Positions 1 through 8,773 are shown, counted from the first letter of the stretch. The stretch is DNA of 64,000 nt from Rhodobacter sp. CZR27 (GCF_002407205.1 NZ_CP023549.1:124001-188000), one strand, 5' to 3'. A program made the numbers and translations. The notes: generated by a model not told the origin, from the letters alone.

Positions 1-254
1 CGAAAATCAGGCAGCGCACCGGACGGGAAGACCCTTGCGGGCTGCGGATGCCCGTTTGCCGCAACCCCCTTCCGCGGCGACGAGGGGCGGCCCGGGCAGG
101 TTTCCACCCGATCTCCTCCCGTGACCGCACGGGTCGGAGAAAATCCTTCTCCCGCACTGCCGAAGATCGCCCGATCTCTTTCCTTGCCAATCACGATTTC
201 ATCTGTCGTATTAATCGGGGCGGCAAGGAGCCGTCGGAAGCCAGGGAGACGACC

Positions 255-518
255 ATGGAAGCGAGAGCGTTCGACAGCCGTCAGCCGCAGGGCTTCCGGC
301 GCATGTGCCGCGACCGAGACGCGGACCGGGCGGGCCCGGTTTGGAGCCTGCATCTGGTGCATCGCGAAACCGGCGCCGTGATGCGGGTGAACGGGATGCC
401 GCTGGTGATCTACACGCGCGACGCGACCGAGGGGCTGGCCAGCCTGCTCGAGGACCGGGATCCGCGACTCTGGCGGGCCGAGGTGAGCCGGGTTCCGGAC
501 CCGCGCGCCAGGATCTGA
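255..518 (+). CDS. Small conserved-looking hypothetical protein, 87 aa
   Basis: I do not recognise this protein. The ATG at 255 is chosen because a GGGAGACGACC ribosome-binding region lies directly upstream; the open frame extends further 5' but that part is arginine-rich and looks non-coding. The product is basic and soluble, with no signal peptide or membrane segment. Its central part (SLHLVHRETGAVMRVNGMPL) has the alternating pattern of a short beta-rich domain. It ends 85 bp before the sulfate-binding protein gene, with a strong hairpin between, so it may be the first gene of the sulfate operon or an independent short transcript. Function unknown. Confidence 0.55.
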   Translation: MEARAFDSRQPQGFRRMCRDRDADRAGPVWSLHLVHRETGAVMRVNGMPLVIYTRDATEGLASLLEDRDPRLWRAEVSRVPDPRARI

Positions 519-532
519 CCGGCAGGAAAACG

Positions 533-554
533 CCGGACCGCACGAGCGGTCCGG
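533..554 (+). promoter_or_regulatory. Perfect 9-bp hairpin upstream of the sulfate transporter operon
   Basis: Arms CCGGACCGC (533-541) and GCGGTCCGG (546-554) are separated by ACGA. There is no following T run, so a classical terminator is not clear. It may end the short upstream transcript, or stabilise or attenuate the sbp mRNA. Confidence 0.5.
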
Positions 555-603
555 TCCGACGACCGACACCAACGCGACGACCGACAGGAAAAGTGAGAGA
601 CCG

Positions 604-1611
604 ATGACGCAGACCTTCCAGAGTTTCCCGCGGGCGCTGGCCGTTGCGGGCCTTGCGCTGGTTGCGGCGCTTGGCGCGCCGGCCGGGGCCGAGACGCTGC
701 TGAACGTGAGCTATGACCCGACGCGCGAGCTTTACCGCGATGTGAACCAGGCCTTTGCGAAGGCGTGGGAAGCGGCGGGGCACGAGGCACCCGACATCGA
801 GACCAGCCACGGCGGCTCGGGCGCGCAGGCCCGCGCGGTGATCGACGGGCTGAACGCGCAGGTGGTGACGCTGGCGCTCGCCTCCGACATTGATGCGATC
901 GCCACGAAGTCGGGCAAGATCCCGGCCGACTGGCAGGGGAAGCGGCCGCACAATTCCTCGCCCTACACCTCGACCATCGTCTTCCTGGTGCGCGAGGGCA
1001 ACCCGAAGGCGATCTCGGACTGGGGCGACCTGGTGAAGGACGGCGTGCAGGTCATCACCCCGAACCCCAAGACCTCGGGCGGGGCGCGCTGGAACTACCT
1101 TGCCGCCTGGGCCTGGGCCGAGAAGAACGGCCAGGATCCGAAGGCCTTCCTGCATGACCTCTTCGGCAACGTGCCGGTGCTGGATACTGGCGCGCGCGGC
1201 GCGACCACGACCTTCGCGCAGCGTGGCTTGGGCGACGTGCTGCTCGCCTGGGAGAACGAGGCCTGGCTCGCGCTCGAGGAACTGGGCGAGGACAGGTTCG
1301 ACATCGTCGTGCCCTCCGTCTCGGTGCTGGCCGAGCCGCCGGTCACGGTGGTCGAGGGCAACATCGCCTCGGACGCGCAGCGCGAGCTTGCCAATGCCTA
1401 CCTCGACTTCCTCTACACGCCCGAGGGGCAGGCGCTGGCCTTCAAGCACTACTACCGCGCCTGGGATGCATCAAAAGCCGATCCCGCCGACGTGAAGCGC
1501 TTCCCCGATGTGGAACTGGTCGACATCGGCCACTTCGGCGGCTGGGCCAAGGCGCAGCCCGAGCATTTCGGCGACGGCGGCATCTTCGACCAGATCTACG
1601 AGGCCAAGTGA
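604..1611 (+). CDS. sbp: Periplasmic sulfate/thiosulfate-binding protein
   Basis: Substrate-binding protein of the ABC sulfate importer, which captures sulfate or thiosulfate in the periplasm and delivers it to CysT/CysW. Residues 1-30 form a Sec signal peptide (hydrophobic AVAGLALVAALGAPAGA then cleavage before ETLLN). The family signature NPKTSGGAR is at about residue 155, and the N-terminal lobe has SHGGSGAQARAV. The length of 335 aa is normal. The ATG is preceded by AAGTGAGAGACCG. The stop codon overlaps the ATG of cysT (TGATG), so the two are translationally coupled. The choice between Sbp (sulfate) and CysP (thiosulfate) cannot be made by eye. Confidence 0.93.
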   Translation: MTQTFQSFPRALAVAGLALVAALGAPAGAETLLNVSYDPTRELYRDVNQAFAKAWEAAGHEAPDIETSHGGSGAQARAVIDGLNAQVVTLALASDIDAIATKSGKIPADWQGKRPHNSSPYTSTIVFLVREGNPKAISDWGDLVKDGVQVITPNPKTSGGARWNYLAAWAWAEKNGQDPKAFLHDLFGNVPVLDTGARGATTTFAQRGLGDVLLAWENEAWLALEELGEDRFDIVVPSVSVLAEPPVTVVEGNIASDAQRELANAYLDFLYTPEGQALAFKHYYRAWDASKADPADVKRFPDVELVDIGHFGGWAKAQPEHFGDGGIFDQIYEAK

Positions 1612-2450
1612 TGCGGTCGCCTGCACTCGCCACCCCCTCGCCGCTGCCTGGCCTGGGCCTTGCCATGGGCGTCACGCTGACGGCGCTGTCGCTCGTCGTG
1701 CTGCTGCCGATCGGGGCGCTGCTCTTTCGCGGCGCGCTGGTCGGGCCGGCGGAGATCCTCGCGCTGCTGGGACGCGAGCGGGTGCAGGCGGCGCTTCTGC
1801 TGTCGTTCCGCGCGGCACTGGTCGCCGCGGCCTTCAACCTCGTCTTCGGCCTCGCGCTCGCCTGGGTGCTGGCGCGCTACCACTTCCCCGGTCGCCGCAT
1901 CATCGATGCGGCGGTCGACCTGCCCTTCGCGCTGCCCACGGCCGTCGCGGGCATCGCGCTGACCGCGCTCTACGCCCCGAACGGCGCCTTCGGCCGCCTG
2001 CTCGAGCCGCTGGGGATCCGCATCGCCTATACCGAGGCCGGGATCTGGGTCGCGCTGATCTTCGTGGGGTTGCCCTTCGTCGTGCGCTCGGTGCAGCCGG
2101 TGATCGAGGAGATCGACCGCGAGGTCGAGGAAGCCTCGGCCACGCTCGGCGCCTCGCGGCTGATGACATTCCGCCGGGTGATCCTGCCCATGCTGACGCC
2201 CGCGCTGCTCACCGGCTTCGCGCTCTCGCTCGCGCGGGCGGTGGGCGAATACGGCTCGGTGATCTTCATCGCCGGGAACCTGCCGATGGCGACCGAGATC
2301 GCCCCGCTCCTCATCGTCATCCGGCTCGAGGAGTTCGACTATGACGGCGCGGTGGCCATCGCGCTGGCCATGCTCGGGATCTCCTTCGCTCTGCTGCTTG
2401 CCATCAACCTCGTCCAGATCTGGAGCCGGCGCCGGATGGGCGCGGTGTGA
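1611..2450 (+). CDS. cysT: Sulfate ABC transporter permease CysT
   Basis: Inner-membrane permease subunit of the sulfate importer, which pairs with CysW to form the translocation pore. About six hydrophobic segments are visible (for example GVTLTALSLVVLLPIGALLF near the N-terminus). The cytoplasmic EAA loop that docks on the ATPase is present as EEASATLGASRLMTFRRVILP. The C-terminal part has ALSLARAVGEYGSVIFIAGN, typical of the CysT/CysU family. At 279 aa the length is normal. The ATG at 1611 overlaps the stop of sbp; an in-frame GTG lies three bases upstream. Confidence 0.93.
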   Translation: MRSPALATPSPLPGLGLAMGVTLTALSLVVLLPIGALLFRGALVGPAEILALLGRERVQAALLLSFRAALVAAAFNLVFGLALAWVLARYHFPGRRIIDAAVDLPFALPTAVAGIALTALYAPNGAFGRLLEPLGIRIAYTEAGIWVALIFVGLPFVVRSVQPVIEEIDREVEEASATLGASRLMTFRRVILPMLTPALLTGFALSLARAVGEYGSVIFIAGNLPMATEIAPLLIVIRLEEFDYDGAVAIALAMLGISFALLLAINLVQIWSRRRMGAV

Positions 2451-2461
2451 GGAGAACGACC

Positions 2462-2674
2462 ATGCAACCGAAACCCCGTCCCGCGCCCTCGCTGGCCCTC
2501 GTCATCAGCGGGCCTGTTGCGCTCGCCGCCGCCGGCACGGCCCTCCGGCAGGGCAAGCTCCGGCTGGCGACCGCCTTCGTCCTCTTCGCGCTGAGCGGCC
2601 CGGCCGGGCTGCTGCTTGCCGCCTCCGCGGCCGCGGTGCCGGCACTGGTGCTTCATGCGGGAGGCCTGCGATGA
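2462..2674 (+). CDS. Small hydrophobic protein inserted between cysT and cysW
   Basis: A 70-aa protein with two probable membrane helices ([18 protein letters not shown] and [20 protein letters not shown]) joined by a basic loop RQGKLRL. The ATG at 2462 has GAGGAGAACG upstream, and the stop overlaps the ATG of cysW, so it is translated as part of the operon. Canonical cysTWA operons have no gene here. It could be a small accessory subunit or assembly factor of the sulfate permease; this is inferred only from position. I do not recognise a family. Confidence 0.6.
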   Translation: MQPKPRPAPSLALVISGPVALAAAGTALRQGKLRLATAFVLFALSGPAGLLLAASAAAVPALVLHAGGLR

Positions 2675-3534
2675 CCGCCATCTCGATCCACACCCCGCTG
2701 CCGGCCACCGCCGAGCCGGTCTGGCTGCGCCGCAGCCTGATCCTACTCGTGCTGGCCGTGCTCTCGGTGCTGGTCTTCGCGCCGCTCGCCACCGTCTTCG
2801 CCGAGGCGCTGGCCGACGGGGCGGCGCTTGCGCTGGCCTCGCTCGGCAATCCCGACGCGCTGTCGGCGATCCGCCTCACGCTGACGGTAGCGGCGGTCGC
2901 GGTGCCGCTGAACGCGGCCTTCGGCATCGCGGCGGCCTGGGCGATCACCAAGTTCGACTGGCGCGGCAAGGCCTTCCTCATCACGCTGATCGACCTGCCG
3001 TTCTCGGTCTCGCCAGTCGTTGCGGGCCTCTGCTTCGTGCTGCTCTTCGGCGCGAACTCGGCCATCGGCGGCTGGCTGGTCGCGAACGGCTACCCGATCG
3101 TCTTCGCGATCCCGGGCATCGCGCTGGCCACGATGTTCATCACCTTCCCCTTCGTCGCGCGCGAGCTGATCCCGGTGATGACCGAACAGGGCCGGGCCGA
3201 AGAGGAGGCCGCGCTGACGCTCGGCGCCTCGGGCTTGCGGATGTTCCTGACCGTGACGCTGCCCAACATCCGCTGGGCGCTGCTTTACGGCGTCCTGCTC
3301 TGCAACGCCCGCGCGATGGGCGAGTTCGGCGCCGTGGCGGTGGTCTCGGGCAAGATCCGCGGCAAGACCTCCACCATGCCGATCATGATCGAGATGCTCT
3401 ACAACGAGTATCTCTCGGTCGCGGCCTTCTCGATGGCGGCGCTGCTCGCGGCGCTGGCCCTTGTCACGCTGACACTGAAGTCGGCGCTGGAATGGCGCTA
3501 CGCCGACCAGCTTGCCGCCACCCACCGGCACTAG
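2671..3534 (+). CDS. cysW: Sulfate ABC transporter permease CysW
   Basis: Second permease subunit of the sulfate importer. The 287-aa product begins [20 protein letters not shown] and has six hydrophobic stretches. The EAA loop is [22 protein letters not shown]. The CysW-typical segment [20 protein letters not shown] follows, then EMLYNEY near the C-terminus. The ATG overlaps the stop of the small upstream membrane protein, and cysA follows after 11 bp with a GGGAGA ribosome-binding site. Together with CysT it would form the membrane channel driven by CysA. Confidence 0.93.
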   Translation: MTAISIHTPLPATAEPVWLRRSLILLVLAVLSVLVFAPLATVFAEALADGAALALASLGNPDALSAIRLTLTVAAVAVPLNAAFGIAAAWAITKFDWRGKAFLITLIDLPFSVSPVVAGLCFVLLFGANSAIGGWLVANGYPIVFAIPGIALATMFITFPFVARELIPVMTEQGRAEEEAALTLGASGLRMFLTVTLPNIRWALLYGVLLCNARAMGEFGAVAVVSGKIRGKTSTMPIMIEMLYNEYLSVAAFSMAALLAALALVTLTLKSALEWRYADQLAATHRH

Positions 3535-3545
3535 GGAGACCGCCC

Positions 3546-4265
3546 ATGCATATCGAGATCGACGAGATCGCGAAAAGCTTCGGCCCCACCGCGGCGCTGC
3601 ACCCCGTGAGCCTCTCCATCCCGTCGGGAGCGCTGATCGCGCTGCTGGGGCCCTCGGGCTCGGGCAAGACCACGCTTCTGCGCATCCTGGGCGGGCTGGA
3701 GTTCCCGACCTCGGGGCGCGTGCTCTTCGACGGGCAGGACGCGACCGGCCTCACCGTGCAGGAGCGGCGCGCGGGCTTCGTGTTCCAGAGCTATGCGCTG
3801 TTCCGGCACATGACGGTGTTCGAGAACATCGCCTACGGGCTGCGCGCCCGCCCGCGCCGCAGCCGGCCGACCTCGGCCGAGATCGACCGGAGGGTCCACA
3901 AGCTGCTCGACCTGATCCAGTTGCCCGACATCGGCGCGCGGTATCCGGCGCAGCTGTCGGGCGGCCAGCGCCAGCGGGTCGCCCTCGCCCGGGCGCTGGC
4001 CATCGAGCCGCGGATGCTGCTTCTGGACGAGCCCTTCGGCGCGCTCGACGCCCGGGTGCGCAAGGAACTGCGCCAGGGCCTGCGCGACATCCACGACGAG
4101 ACCGGCCTCACGACGGTCTTCGTCACCCATGACCAGGACGAGGCCATGGAGCTCGCCGACCTGGTGGTGGTGATGTCGATGGGTCGCATCGAGCAGATCG
4201 GAAAGCCTGCCGAGATCCGCGCCCGCCCCAGGACCGAGTTCGTCCGACAGTTCATCTCGGCCTGA
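3546..4265 (+). CDS. cysA: Sulfate ABC transporter ATPase, short form without TOBE domain
   Basis: ATPase subunit of the sulfate importer. All nucleotide-binding motifs are visible: Walker [10 protein letters not shown] at about residue 36, Q-loop VFQSYALF, signature LSGGQRQRV, Walker [13 protein letters not shown] and H-loop VTHDQDEA. At 239 aa it is about 100 residues shorter than usual CysA proteins, which carry a C-terminal regulatory/TOBE region. Here the frame stops right after the ATPase core ([11 protein letters not shown]), with no sign of a frameshifted tail, because the next gene starts 3 bp later. Either this lineage has a core-only CysA or the tail was lost. Confidence 0.9.
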   Translation: MHIEIDEIAKSFGPTAALHPVSLSIPSGALIALLGPSGSGKTTLLRILGGLEFPTSGRVLFDGQDATGLTVQERRAGFVFQSYALFRHMTVFENIAYGLRARPRRSRPTSAEIDRRVHKLLDLIQLPDIGARYPAQLSGGQRQRVALARALAIEPRMLLLDEPFGALDARVRKELRQGLRDIHDETGLTTVFVTHDQDEAMELADLVVVMSMGRIEQIGKPAEIRARPRTEFVRQFISA

Positions 4266-4268
4266 AAG

Positions 4269-4730
4269 ATGGATCCGGACCGAAGTCCCGGCGGCGCGCC
4301 TGCAGCCCTGCTGGCCGCGCGCCTCGCGCTATGGGCGACCACCGCCCCGTTCCGCCCAGATCCGCGGCTGCCGCCCGATCTGCTGGACGCGATCCGGGTG
4401 CTGGCGGTGAAGGGATGGCGGCTGCGCCGCGCCGGACCGCGCAACCATGCGGTCTGGCTGGCGGAACCGGAGCTTCAGCACCGGCTGCGGGCGGTGGTGC
4501 TGCCCGACCGGCGCGCCCGGCTGGCGCTGCCGGAATGGAACGCTCTGCTGCGCCACCGGCTGCAACCGCTTCTGCCGGGGCTCTCCCCGGCCGATCCGGT
4601 CGCGCTCGGCCAGGTGGCCGAGCGGCTGCGGGCTTCGCTCGCACCCGAGTGGCTCGGCCCCGGCCGTCCCCTCGGCCCCCTTCCGCCGCGCTCCCGCGCG
4701 TGGACACCCCCCGTGAGGATGGATGGATGA
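4269..4730 (+). CDS. Hypothetical protein following cysA
   Basis: A 153-aa protein of unknown function, rich in Ala, Leu, Arg and Pro. The N-terminal third (LLAARLALWATTAPF) is mildly hydrophobic, and the middle (LLDAIRVLAVKGWRLRRAGP) looks helical. The last 30 residues are proline-rich and probably disordered. It begins 3 bp after cysA and its stop overlaps the start of the Lrp-type regulator (ATGA), which argues that it is a real gene of the operon. No known domain was recognised. Confidence 0.55.
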   Translation: MDPDRSPGGAPAALLAARLALWATTAPFRPDPRLPPDLLDAIRVLAVKGWRLRRAGPRNHAVWLAEPELQHRLRAVVLPDRRARLALPEWNALLRHRLQPLLPGLSPADPVALGQVAERLRASLAPEWLGPGRPLGPLPPRSRAWTPPVRMDG

Positions 4731-5239
4731 CGATGCTCGACACACACACGGACTCTCCGCCCCGCGCACCGGCCATGGACCGGATCGACCGCAAGATCAT
4801 CCACGAGCTGCAGCGCGACTGCTCGATCTCGATCGCGCAGCTCGCCGACCGGGTGGGCCTGTCGCAGACCCCGTGCTGGAAGCGCATCCAGCGGCTGGAA
4901 CACGCGGGTGTGATCACCGGCCGGGTGGCGCTGGTCGATCCCGGGCGGATCGGGCTGGGCCTGACGGTGTTCGTCGAGATCGAGGCCCCCGACCACAGCC
5001 CCGCCTGGCGGGCGCGCTTCGTCGAGACGGTGACCGCCCTGCCCGAGGTCGTGGGCGTCTGGCGCATGGCCGGCGACGTCGACTACCTGCTGAAGGTCGT
5101 GATGCCGGACATGCCCAGCTTCGACCGCTTCTACCAGCGACTGACAGAGGCCACCGCCCCCCGCAACGTTACCTCGAAATTCGCCATGGAGCGCATGAAG
5201 GACACCACGGTCCATCCCGTCAACACGACCGACCCATAG
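4727..5239 (+). CDS. Lrp/AsnC family transcriptional regulator
   Basis: A 170-aa DNA-binding regulator. An N-terminal winged helix-turn-helix (IDRKIIHELQRDCSISIAQL, then LADRVGLSQTPCWKRIQRLE) is followed by the RAM/AsnC ligand-binding domain (PEVVGVWRMAGDVDYLLKVV). The recognition-helix segment SQTPCWKRIQRLE is typical of the family. The start at 4727 overlaps the upstream stop; a second ATG follows two codons later. As last gene of the sulfate operon it is a candidate local regulator sensing a sulfur amino acid such as cysteine or methionine. That ligand is inferred from context only. Confidence 0.88.
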   Translation: MTMLDTHTDSPPRAPAMDRIDRKIIHELQRDCSISIAQLADRVGLSQTPCWKRIQRLEHAGVITGRVALVDPGRIGLGLTVFVEIEAPDHSPAWRARFVETVTALPEVVGVWRMAGDVDYLLKVVMPDMPSFDRFYQRLTEATAPRNVTSKFAMERMKDTTVHPVNTTDP

Positions 5240-5380
5240 GCGGTGATCCGGTCGGCGAGCCGGCACGGGCGGGGGGCTGGATTGAAAATGCTCGGCCATG
5301 CCGCGCCGACGGAAGGCATCGACCTGGAGAGGGGAACGGAGAGGTTCAACCACCAGGATGAAGGGGGAGTGGAGGGACCG

Positions 5381-5611
5381 ATGCATGCAAGGCAGACGAG
5401 CTTCGGGAGTGTCGACATCAAGTCAGGTCCGGGGACCCGGACCAGTGCCCGCGGGATGGGAATGTCACAGGCGCGCATCCTGTCGGCAAGGCTCACCTGC
5501 CCGATCGCGCTTGCGGTGGTCCTGCTGGCCTATCCGGCGATGGTGGGGGCCATTCTGCCGCCGTCGGGAAGCCTGAGTTCCCCCGGCGGCTCAGCGACGG
5601 GCATCCGGTGA
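5381..5611 (+). CDS. Possible small membrane protein
   Basis: A 76-aa frame starting at an ATG preceded by GGAGGGACCG, a good ribosome-binding site. It has one hydrophobic segment (ARLTCPIALAVVLLAYPAMVGAILP) and no recognised domain. It is the only plausible gene in the 5240-5885 interval between the Lrp-type regulator and the acyl-CoA synthetase. The rest of that interval shows only a terminator-like hairpin near 5836. Confidence 0.25.
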   Translation: MHARQTSFGSVDIKSGPGTRTSARGMGMSQARILSARLTCPIALAVVLLAYPAMVGAILPPSGSLSSPGGSATGIR

Positions 5612-5835
5612 AGTGATGTACTGCGGACCCGACCCTGAGCTTGCCCGTTTGCTGGTCCCCTTGCCGGAGCCTGGGCCCGCGGCCCATCGGCCGTCTCTGC
5701 TTTGTCTGCTCGGGCGGGCTCACGCGCTCGTCACTCGTCTTCCGTCTCGGGAAGCGCAATCCGTCCCTGCCGCATCAGCATCCGCGGACCGGCGAGACTG
5801 AAGGGCTGCCCTTCCTTCGCAGGATGTCACGGACC

Positions 5836-5857
5836 GGCGCCCGCAGGAGCGGGCGCC
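5836..5857 (-). terminator. Terminator-like hairpin after the acyl-CoA synthetase gene
   Basis: Perfect 9-bp arms GGCGCCCGC and GCGGGCGCC around an AGGA loop, 28 bp beyond the stop codon of the minus-strand acyl-CoA synthetase gene. No strong T tract follows, as is common in high-GC genomes. Confidence 0.5.
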
Positions 5858-5885
5858 TTCCGCGAGTTCGCGCCACGGTACCAAC

Positions 5886-7535
5886 TCAGGGCGCCGGTTG
5901 CGCCGCGGCAATCAGCCGGGCCTCTTCCCGCAGGACTGACTTCTGGATCTTGCCGGTGGCGGTCTTCGGCAGGTCGCGGAACACCACACGACGCGGCGCC
6001 TTGAAATGGGCAAGGTGATCGCGCACCCAGGCGACGGGGTCGGCACCGGACGGCGCGGGGCCTTCGGTGCGCAGCGTGACGAAGGCGGCCGGGGACTCGC
6101 CCCAGAACGGGTGAGGCTCGGCCACCACCGCCGCCTCGAGCACGGCGGCATGGCGCGACAGCACTTCCTCGACCTCGAGCGAGCTGATGTTCTCGCCGCC
6201 CGAGATGATGATGTCCTTGGCGCGGTCCTTGACCTCAAGATAGCCGTCGGGATGCAGGACGCCCAGATCGCCGGTGCGCAGCCAGCCATCCGCCAGCGTC
6301 TCGGCCGTGGCCGCCGGGTTCTTCAGATAGCCGAGCATCACCGTGTTGCCGCGAAAGGCGATCTCGCCCAGCGTCCGGCCGTCGGCCGGAACCGGCCGGC
6401 CCTCCGGATCAAGCACTGTCACATCCTCGACCGCCACCAGCGGCACCCCCTGCCGCGCGCGGACCGCGGCCAGATCGGCCGGGGCGAGGTCGGCCCACGT
6501 GGCCTGCGGCGCGCAAACTGTCGTCGGGCCATAGCTTTCGGTCATGCCATACATATGGATCACATCGAAGCCGCGCGCCGCCGCGGCGGCCAGCACGGCC
6601 GAGGTCGGCGCCGCACCGCCTGTGCCGATGATGACCGGGCGGCTGCCGGAGCCGCGCTCGGGCACGCCGTCACGGACGTTCAGGATCATCGTCAGCACAA
6701 CCGGGGCGGCGCAGAGATGGGTGATCGCCGCCTCTTCGATCCGGTTCAGGATCGCCACGGGATCGACCCGCGGCAGGCAGACCTGCGTGGTTCCCGCCGC
6801 GGCGGCGGCCCAGATGCCGCTCCAGCCGTTGCAGTGAAAGGCGGGCAGCGTCCAAAGATAGCGGCTGTCACTGCGCAGGCCCAGCACCGCCATGTTTGAA
6901 AGCGCGGCAAGATAGGCCCCGCGGTGGTGCAGCACCACGCCCTTCGGGTTGCCCGTGGTGCCGCTGGTGTAGTTGACAGCGATCGGATCCCATTCCGAGT
7001 CGGGCAGCCGCCACGGCGCGGGCACCGCCGCGGCCAGAGCGGCCTCGTAGTCAGTGGCGCCCGAAAGCCCGGCGGGCAGCGGGCCATCACCCGCCACCAG
7101 CACCACAGGCGGATGGTCAAGGCCCGCCAGGGCCTCGGCCGCAAGCGTCGCAAGGCTCGCGTCGACCAGCAGCACCTTCGCCTCGCTGTGCGCAAGGATG
7201 AAGGCCAGCCCCGCCCCGTCCAGCCGGGTGTTCAGCGGGTTCAGCACCGCCCCGGCCAGCGGCACCCCGAAATGCGCCTCGAGGATCAGCGGCACGTTCG
7301 GCGCCAGCACCGCCACCACGTCGCCCGCCTCGACCGAAAGCGCGGCCAGCGCCCCGGCGAGCCTGCGGCAACGCTCGGCGTAGTCGGCCCAGGTAAAGCG
7401 CCGGTCGCCGTCGATCACGGCGACCTGCTCCGGCCAGACCCGCGCCGTCCGGCGCAGGAAGGTGAGGGGCGACAGCGGCACATTAGTTGCCGGCGAGGGG
7501 GTCAGGCCGGCCCATCGGTTTTGCGGAAAAGGCAT
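5886..7535 (-). CDS. AMP-dependent acyl-CoA synthetase/ligase
   Basis: ANL-superfamily enzyme that activates a carboxylic acid to an acyl-CoA through an acyl-adenylate. Motifs are intact: P-loop VNYTSGTTGNPKGVVLHH, A5 YGMTESYGPTTV, A7 WLRTGDLGVLHPDG, A8 KDRAKDIIISGGENISSLEV and C-terminal catalytic lysine region KTATGKIQKSVLRE. At 549 aa it resembles short- and medium-chain synthetases, including those acting on methylthiopropionate, but the substrate cannot be read from sequence. The ATG at 7535 lies 14 bp after the metQ stop, so it is probably cotranscribed with metQ. With the downstream sulfur-amino-acid lyase, a role in using a carbon skeleton from methionine is a reasonable guess. Confidence 0.88.
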   Translation of the reverse strand: MPFPQNRWAGLTPSPATNVPLSPLTFLRRTARVWPEQVAVIDGDRRFTWADYAERCRRLAGALAALSVEAGDVVAVLAPNVPLILEAHFGVPLAGAVLNPLNTRLDGAGLAFILAHSEAKVLLVDASLATLAAEALAGLDHPPVVLVAGDGPLPAGLSGATDYEAALAAAVPAPWRLPDSEWDPIAVNYTSGTTGNPKGVVLHHRGAYLAALSNMAVLGLRSDSRYLWTLPAFHCNGWSGIWAAAAAGTTQVCLPRVDPVAILNRIEEAAITHLCAAPVVLTMILNVRDGVPERGSGSRPVIIGTGGAAPTSAVLAAAAARGFDVIHMYGMTESYGPTTVCAPQATWADLAPADLAAVRARQGVPLVAVEDVTVLDPEGRPVPADGRTLGEIAFRGNTVMLGYLKNPAATAETLADGWLRTGDLGVLHPDGYLEVKDRAKDIIISGGENISSLEVEEVLSRHAAVLEAAVVAEPHPFWGESPAAFVTLRTEGPAPSGADPVAWVRDHLAHFKAPRRVVFRDLPKTATGKIQKSVLREEARLIAAAQPAP

Positions 7536-7549
7536 AGTGAAAATCCCTT

Positions 7550-8344
7550 TCACCAGGTGGGCAGGATGGTGCCGTCGAAGCGCGTCAGGATGAACTCCTT
7601 CACCTCGGGCGAGCGGTAGAGGTCGATGAAGGTCTTTAGCCGCGCATCCTCGGCATTGTCGCGGCGGGTGGCCCAGACCAGATGCCAGCGGCTGTGCTCG
7701 TCTTCCAGGATCAGCGCCGTCTTCGGGTCGAGCCCCGCCAGCACGGCGTAGTTCAGCGTGATGACCGCGGCATCCACATCGGGCAACGAGGTGGGAAGCT
7801 GCGCCGCGTCCAGTTCCACAAAGCGCAGGTTGCGCGGGTTCCCGGCCAGATCGAGCACTGTCGCCGTGATCCCCGCGCCTTCCTTCAGCCGGATCACGCC
7901 GGCCTTCTCCAGCAGGAACAGCGCGCGCGCCGCGTTGCTGGGATCATTCGGAATGGCAATGGTTCCGCCTTCGGGCAGGTCGGCGAGCGAGGTGAACCGC
8001 GCCGAATAGACCCCGGTCGGCACCACGATCGAGGCCGGCCCCGGCACAAGATCGAAACCGCGCGCGGTGATCTGGTTCTGAAGATAGGGGATGTGCTGGA
8101 AGTTGTTGGCATCAAGGTCGCCATGCGCCAGCGCCTCGTTGATCAGCGGCCAGTCGGTGAACTCGATGATCTCGGCCTCGATGCCCTGCGCCGCCGCCAG
8201 TTCGGCCGTGTGGCGAAGGATGTCGCCATAGGGGCCGGCGGAGACGCCGATCTTGAGCGGGTCGGCGGCCCAGGCGGGAAGCGCAAGGCCCAACGTGGCG
8301 CCAAGGCCAAGGGCCGCGATCAGGTGGCGGCGAGTCGTCTTCAT
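7550..8344 (-). CDS. metQ: MetQ/NlpA family substrate-binding protein
   Basis: Periplasmic binding protein of a methionine-type ABC importer. A 264-aa product with a signal peptide ending LALPAWAADP; no lipobox cysteine is present, so it is a soluble periplasmic form rather than a lipoprotein. The family body is clear: KIGVSAGPYGDILRHTAELA, DANNFQHIPYLQ and TIAIPNDPSNAARALFLL. It is divergent from metN, about 430 bp away, and its leader holds hairpins and an inverted repeat. The ligand could be methionine or a related sulfur compound. No metI permease is seen near it. Confidence 0.88.
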   Translation of the reverse strand: MKTTRRHLIAALGLGATLGLALPAWAADPLKIGVSAGPYGDILRHTAELAAAQGIEAEIIEFTDWPLINEALAHGDLDANNFQHIPYLQNQITARGFDLVPGPASIVVPTGVYSARFTSLADLPEGGTIAIPNDPSNAARALFLLEKAGVIRLKEGAGITATVLDLAGNPRNLRFVELDAAQLPTSLPDVDAAVITLNYAVLAGLDPKTALILEDEHSRWHLVWATRRDNAEDARLKTFIDLYRSPEVKEFILTRFDGTILPTW

Positions 8345-8398
8345 CTGTCGTCCTCTCGTGTTTCTTGTCTGGCAGCCGGCGGGAATCGCCCCACGGCC

Positions 8399-8448
8399 GG
8401 TGTCGGATGTCGACCGGCACCGACTGTAGGCGTGGGACGTTCCACGCC
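8399..8448 (-). promoter_or_regulatory. Two adjacent hairpins in the metQ leader
   Basis: On the plus strand GGTGTCGG (8399-8406) pairs with CCGGCACC (8414-8421) allowing one G-U pair, and GGCGTGG (8429-8435) pairs with CCACGCC (8442-8448). Both would lie in the 5' untranslated region of metQ, 55-105 bases before its ATG. They could be an RNA-level control element; I could not match them to a known riboswitch by eye. Confidence 0.4.
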
Positions 8449-8475
8449 GAATTCCAAAGACGACCTGTCTGGTAG

Positions 8476-8494
8476 AGATTAATCCTCCTAATCT
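8476..8494. promoter_or_regulatory. Inverted repeat in the metQ-metN divergent region, likely operator
   Basis: AGATTA (8476-8481) and TAATCT (8489-8494) form a perfect inverted repeat with a 7-base spacer, in an AT-rich patch unusual for this GC-rich DNA. It lies between divergently transcribed metQ and metN, the expected place for a dimeric regulator and overlapping promoters. Confidence 0.45.
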
Positions 8495-8773
8495 GCGCAG
8501 CCGGGGAGAGTTGTTCCTGAGCTGCCCGTCTATCTCTGCATCGACGGATGCCCGGGCACCGGATGCGGTCGGCCAGCCCGCCACGGGCGGGGAATGGTCT
8601 TCTCCCGAACGGCCCGCGGGGAGACGGGACGCATCGTATTCCGCCGGTCTTTGGATTGGCCCGCGCGGCGCCCGGCCCTTATCAATTCCCTGAGAAAAGG
8701 TTTCGTCAGAACAGAAGGTTGCCCACCATGCCCTGCCAAGTGCCGACATCCCGACCCAGCGCGGGAAGAAGAC

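Noticed and set aside
211..1449. Long minus-strand open frame of 412 codons opposite the sulfate-binding protein gene
   Set aside because: It is an antisense shadow produced by GC-rich codon bias; the plus strand has a clear Sbp with signature motifs.
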